Of a stretch of DNA of 56,173 nucleotides, positions 53,166 to 56,173 are shown in pieces (within the stretch, counting starts at the first letter, position 1; the number at the start of each line of letters is the position of its first letter). The notes under the pieces were generated by a model that was not told the DNA's origin, searched no databases, and saw only the letters and a program-made list of their open reading frames with translations. The position numbers and the translations under genes are program-made. Source of the DNA: an uncultured Bacteroidales bacterium (GTDB taxonomy: Bacteria > Bacteroidota > Bacteroidia > Bacteroidales > UBA932); NCBI GenBank assembly GCA_910585445.1, contig CAJUEK010000011.1, positions 1-56,173 of the forward strand. Direction: 5' to 3'.

Positions 53166-53201
53166 TGCAAATATGGTATTTCCAATACACATCCGACGGC
53201 C

Positions 53202-54881
53202 CTACTCAGCCATCAGTTTCTTATACTTGAATCTCTTAGGCTCCTCATTTCCAAGACGGCGCTTCTTGTTCTCCTCGTACTCGGAATAGGTTCCCTCGAA
53301 GAAATACACCTGTGAATCGCCCTCAAAAGCAAGGATATGCGTCGCGATACGGTCAAGGAACCAGCGGTCATGCGAAATTACCACTGCACAGCCTGCGAAA
53401 TTCTCAAGTCCTTCCTCAAGCGCACGTATCGTGTTCACATCCACGTCGTTGGTAGGCTCGTCAAGCAAAAGCACGTTGCCTTCGTCCTTAAGAGTGAGGG
53501 CCAGATGCAGGCGGTTCCTCTCACCGCCGGACAGGATGCCGCACAATTTTTCCTGGTCAGCTCCTGAGAAATTGAAGCGGGACACATAGGCCCTGGCATT
53601 CACCTCTTTCTTTCCGAGCTTGACGAACTCTGAGTCATTGGCAATTGTCTGATATACAGTCTTGTCCGGATCAATACTCTTGTGCTGCTGGTCCACATAT
53701 GCAGTCTTGACGGTTTCTCCGACTACGATTTCTCCTGAATCAGGCTGCTCCAGTCCCATTATGAGCCTGAACAAAGTCGTCTTTCCAGCACCGTTAGGCC
53801 CTATGACACCGACGATTCCGGCCGGAGGAAGCACGAATGACAAGTGCTCATAAAGCAATTTGTCACCATAGGCCTTCGACACGTCACGGAACTCAATGAC
53901 CTTGTTTCCAAGACGGGGACCGTTCGGAATGAAAATCTCAAGATTAGCTTCCTTCTCCCTGCCGTCATCACTGGCAAGCTTCTCATATGCTCCCAAGCGG
54001 GCCTTTGACTTGGCATGACGTGCCTTAGGAGCCATACGCACCCATTCAAGTTCCCTTTCCAGAGTCTTGCGGCGCTTGCTCTCCTGCCTTTCCTCCATGG
54101 CAAGCCTGGTACTCTTCTGGTCCAGCCAAGAAGAATAGTTTCCTTTCCAAGGTATTCCCTCTCCCCTGTCAAGCTCAAGAATCCATCCTGCCACATTGTC
54201 AAGGAAGTACCTGTCATGCGTAACTGCGATTACAGTTCCCTTGTACTGCTGAAGATGGGCCTCAAGCCACTGTATGCTCTCTGTATCAAGGTGGTTGGTA
54301 GGCTCATCGAGCAGCAGCACATCAGGCTGCCTGAGCAAGAGGCGGCATAGGGCCACACGTCTTCTCTCTCCTCCGCTGAGAGTCCCGACCTTGGCATCGG
54401 AAGGAGGGCACTGCAATGCATCCATTGCACGCTCCAGCTTTGAATCAATCTCCCATCCGCCACAGTTCTCAATCTTTTCAGTAAGCTCGCCCTGACGCTC
54501 AATCAAAGCCGCCATCTCTTCATCCGACATCGGCTCGCAGAAACGGAGGTTGACTTCTTCGTACTCCTTCAGGATGTCCATCACCTCCTGGACACCCTCC
54601 TGAACCACCTCAAGAACGGTCTTGTCCGGCTCCATCTGAGGCTCCTGCTCGAGGTAACCTACAGAATAACCGGGCGCCCATACGACCTCACCCTGATAAC
54701 CGGTCTCAATTCCGGCTATTATCTTCATCAATGTGGATTTTCCGGAACCGTTCAGACCGATGATACCGATCTTCGCCCCGTAAAAGAAAGACAAATATAT
54801 GTCTTTCAGAATCACCCTGTTGTTGTGAGGAAGGATCTTGCCTACCCCATTCATCGAAAAAATTATCTTCTCGTCTGCCAT
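53202..54881 (-). CDS. ettA: ABC-F protein EttA, energy-dependent translational throttle
   Basis: A soluble protein of 559 residues with two ABC ATPase domains and no membrane part, which binds the ribosomal E site and couples the first peptide bonds to energy state. Start at 54881 gives MADEKIIFSMNGVGKILPHN. Walker A sites are GLNGSGKSTL and GPNGAGKTTL, signatures LSGGERRRVALC and LSGGERNRLHLA, each with LLLDEPTN. The linker has EWVRMAPKARHAKSKARLGA. The ORF could start 35 codons earlier but that stretch holds the promoter. Length and linker fit EttA rather than resistance ABC-F types. Confidence 0.93.
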   Translation of the reverse strand: MADEKIIFSMNGVGKILPHNNRVILKDIYLSFFYGAKIGIIGLNGSGKSTLMKIIAGIETGYQGEVVWAPGYSVGYLEQEPQMEPDKTVLEVVQEGVQEVMDILKEYEEVNLRFCEPMSDEEMAALIERQGELTEKIENCGGWEIDSKLERAMDALQCPPSDAKVGTLSGGERRRVALCRLLLRQPDVLLLDEPTNHLDTESIQWLEAHLQQYKGTVIAVTHDRYFLDNVAGWILELDRGEGIPWKGNYSSWLDQKSTRLAMEERQESKRRKTLERELEWVRMAPKARHAKSKARLGAYEKLASDDGREKEANLEIFIPNGPRLGNKVIEFRDVSKAYGDKLLYEHLSFVLPPAGIVGVIGPNGAGKTTLFRLIMGLEQPDSGEIVVGETVKTAYVDQQHKSIDPDKTVYQTIANDSEFVKLGKKEVNARAYVSRFNFSGADQEKLCGILSGGERNRLHLALTLKDEGNVLLLDEPTNDVDVNTIRALEEGLENFAGCAVVISHDRWFLDRIATHILAFEGDSQVYFFEGTYSEYEENKKRRLGNEEPKRFKYKKLMAE

Positions 54882-54955
54882 AACATGAATTAGTTTCAGA
54901 TTGTCTGTCAGGGCACTGCCGTCCCAAATACGTGCATGCGCCCTTTGTCCAAGCA

Positions 54956-54986
54956 CAAAGATACTCTTCCCGTCCCGATTCCGCAA
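54956..54986 (-). promoter_or_regulatory. Promoter of ettA
   Basis: Minus strand: TTG (54986-54984), 20-bp spacer, TATCTTTG (54963-54956). It overlaps the end of the AraC-type gene and lies 75 bases before the chosen ettA start. Confidence 0.7.
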
Positions 54987-54987
54987 C

Positions 54988-56094
54988 TTATTTTTTCATC
55001 CTCACAAGCCTGGCCTTCTCCTTACGGCACCACTCCCCGGGATTCTCTCCCATGAACAGCTTGAAGGCCATATTATAAGGGACCACTGAATTGAATCCGC
55101 ATGCCTGCCAAAGATCAGTCACGGTCATCTCAGGATTTGCCCTGTACCTTTCCACCGAATACATTACCCTGTGCCAATTCACAAACTGGCAGAAATTCTT
55201 TCCGGCATAATGGCTGATTGCCCTGGATATGTACAGTTTATTCGTATAGACGACTTTCACGACATCATTTATGGTCAGGTCACCGTTCAGATAAGGTTTC
55301 TCTTCCTCAAAATACGACACTATCCTGGAATATACATCCTGATAAGCCTCGTCCGGCTTGGGACGCATGACCGCAAGCTCCATCTTGGAGGCTTTGTAGG
55401 CCATGGCAATACGTTCCTCCTGCTTCTTGAAAATCAGGAACTCCGCATCATAACAGCACCTGAGGCCCAACGCCAGCTGCACAAGACAGAAAAGAAGCGA
55501 AAAGATGCACAGCCCCATTGAAGCATCCCCGTCCATACGGAACAGGCAAAGCATCAGAAGCGTGCAGACCAGGATACAGGAAAGATACACTGTCTCGACA
55601 ACGAGACACATGTACGACCAGGCATTGCCCGAGGACATGACGGAACGCACATCCGCAAGGCGGCGGGACACCCCATAGATAAAGATTCCGGCTATAAATG
55701 CAGAAACCAACGCGGCCAGGCACATGGTAACTTCCTCAGGAGGCAAATCAAGGACTGAGACGGAACAAAGCACATAATATACGGCAAGTCCGGCCTCCGC
55801 GGCAGACGCCATCCCGACAAAAAGCACAGCAGCCTTCTCCCGCAATACAGATGACATGACCGGGTACAGGGCAAAAAGCGAGAGCAGCAAATCAAGCGGA
55901 AGCCTGAACGCAATTCCCTTTCCGGCAGCCATGTCACACAAAAGCAGACAGCTGTTCAGCAGCAATAATATTGAAACAATCCGGCTTTTCTTTCCGGCAA
56001 GAGACTTAGTCCTGAAGTTTTTCATAATCAGAAGACCCGCAACCGACAATGACGCCACCATGACAACCAGCGCAACAAAATTCTCCATAATCAT
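54988..56094 (-). CDS. Membrane-anchored AraC-type transcriptional regulator
   Basis: A 368-residue protein (alternative ATG at 56088) with about six to seven hydrophobic helices in residues 1-215, then a soluble DNA-binding part. The C-terminal 100 residues form an AraC/XylS double helix-turn-helix: LTINDVVKVVYTNKLYISRA and MTVTDLWQACGFNSVVPYNM, ending MGENPGEWCRK. The helix pattern suggests that it senses a membrane or periplasmic signal. Its targets are unknown; it faces away from the fimbrial operon by over 20 kb but lies directly ahead of ettA, M48 and GH2. Confidence 0.85.
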   Translation of the reverse strand: MIMENFVALVVMVASLSVAGLLIMKNFRTKSLAGKKSRIVSILLLLNSCLLLCDMAAGKGIAFRLPLDLLLSLFALYPVMSSVLREKAAVLFVGMASAAEAGLAVYYVLCSVSVLDLPPEEVTMCLAALVSAFIAGIFIYGVSRRLADVRSVMSSGNAWSYMCLVVETVYLSCILVCTLLMLCLFRMDGDASMGLCIFSLLFCLVQLALGLRCCYDAEFLIFKKQEERIAMAYKASKMELAVMRPKPDEAYQDVYSRIVSYFEEEKPYLNGDLTINDVVKVVYTNKLYISRAISHYAGKNFCQFVNWHRVMYSVERYRANPEMTVTDLWQACGFNSVVPYNMAFKLFMGENPGEWCRKEKARLVRMKK

Positions 56095-56116
56095 ATATTT
56101 CGGTATCGCAAAAATA

Positions 56117-56151
56117 TAGGTTCATCGTCAAATTTGTTGCAAAAAAGATTA
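56117..56151 (-). promoter_or_regulatory. Candidate promoter of the AraC-type gene
   Basis: On the minus strand TTTG about 23 bases before TATTTTTG precedes the start by roughly 20 bases. A second TTTG lies closer but too near. Coordinates are approximate. Confidence 0.4.
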
Positions 56152-56173
56152 GGGTAATCCGCTGAAAGTCAGC

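Noticed and set aside
53202..54881. Antibiotic-resistance ABC-F protein
   Set aside because: The length, linker and N-terminus match EttA, a housekeeping translation factor.
55860..55895. A further copy of the purD/hisS promoter motif (gcgagagcagcaaa)
   Set aside because: It lies inside the coding region of the AraC-type gene and lacks the TATATTTG box.
1..56173. CRISPR arrays, rRNA genes, insertion sequences, prophage
   Set aside because: No regularly spaced repeats, rRNA sequence, transposase, integrase or phage structural genes were seen.

Overview
The window is a chromosomal segment of a member of the Bacteroidota, most likely order Bacteroidales. Evidence for this is the repeated phylum-type promoter (TTTG or TTG, a spacer of about 19-21 bp, then TAnnTTTG), the FimA-type fimbrillin operon with DUF3575, DUF5119 and DUF4906 partners, SPII lipoproteins, and host-glycan enzymes (GH109, GH2, sulfatase). 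Genus cannot be fixed from the sequence; a gut commensal of the Rikenellaceae/UBA932 kind is only a guess.

Layout. 1-662 is a gene-free repeat and hairpin island. 663-4381 (+) holds an RNA methyltransferase, aroE, ssb and purA. 4518-17653 (-) is the translation/transcription supercluster, read right to left: tRNA-Thr, tRNA-Tyr, tRNA-Gly, tRNA-Thr, tuf, tRNA-Trp, secE, nusG, rplK, rplA, rplJ, rplL, an attenuator-like hairpin, rpoB, rpoC. Its promoter lies across the 3' end of dxs. dxs (-) and two tandem MFS carriers (+) diverge near 19.6 kb.

22.6-31.1 kb (-) is a six-gene fimbrial operon: a DUF3575 outer-membrane protein, a DUF5119 lipoprotein, three fimbrillins and a DUF4906 tip/anchor candidate. 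Its upstream region has a G9 homopolymer inside a candidate promoter spacer and a terminator-like hairpin in the leader, which suggests phase-variable and attenuated expression. 31.4-38.7 kb (-) has purD-folD, a GH109 glycosidase coupled to a sugar kinase, an EamA exporter and hisS. purD (twice) and hisS carry the same extended promoter sequence. A PepSY-like protein and a broken sulfatase follow.

40.9-45.4 kb (+) is a compact operon: a small exported protein, a VTC-family polyphosphate polymerase, DUF4956 membrane protein, DUF2490 outer-membrane barrel, then an FecCD permease and its ATPase. This is the best candidate here for a poorly described system. 45.5-49.8 kb (+) carries polA (proofreading residues apparently lost), an overlapping ECF sigma factor, rsmG and rpmH. 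49.8-56.1 kb (-) has a GH2 beta-galactosidase, an M48 protease, ettA and a membrane-anchored AraC-type regulator.

All calls come from reading the sequence and from family knowledge; no searches were run.
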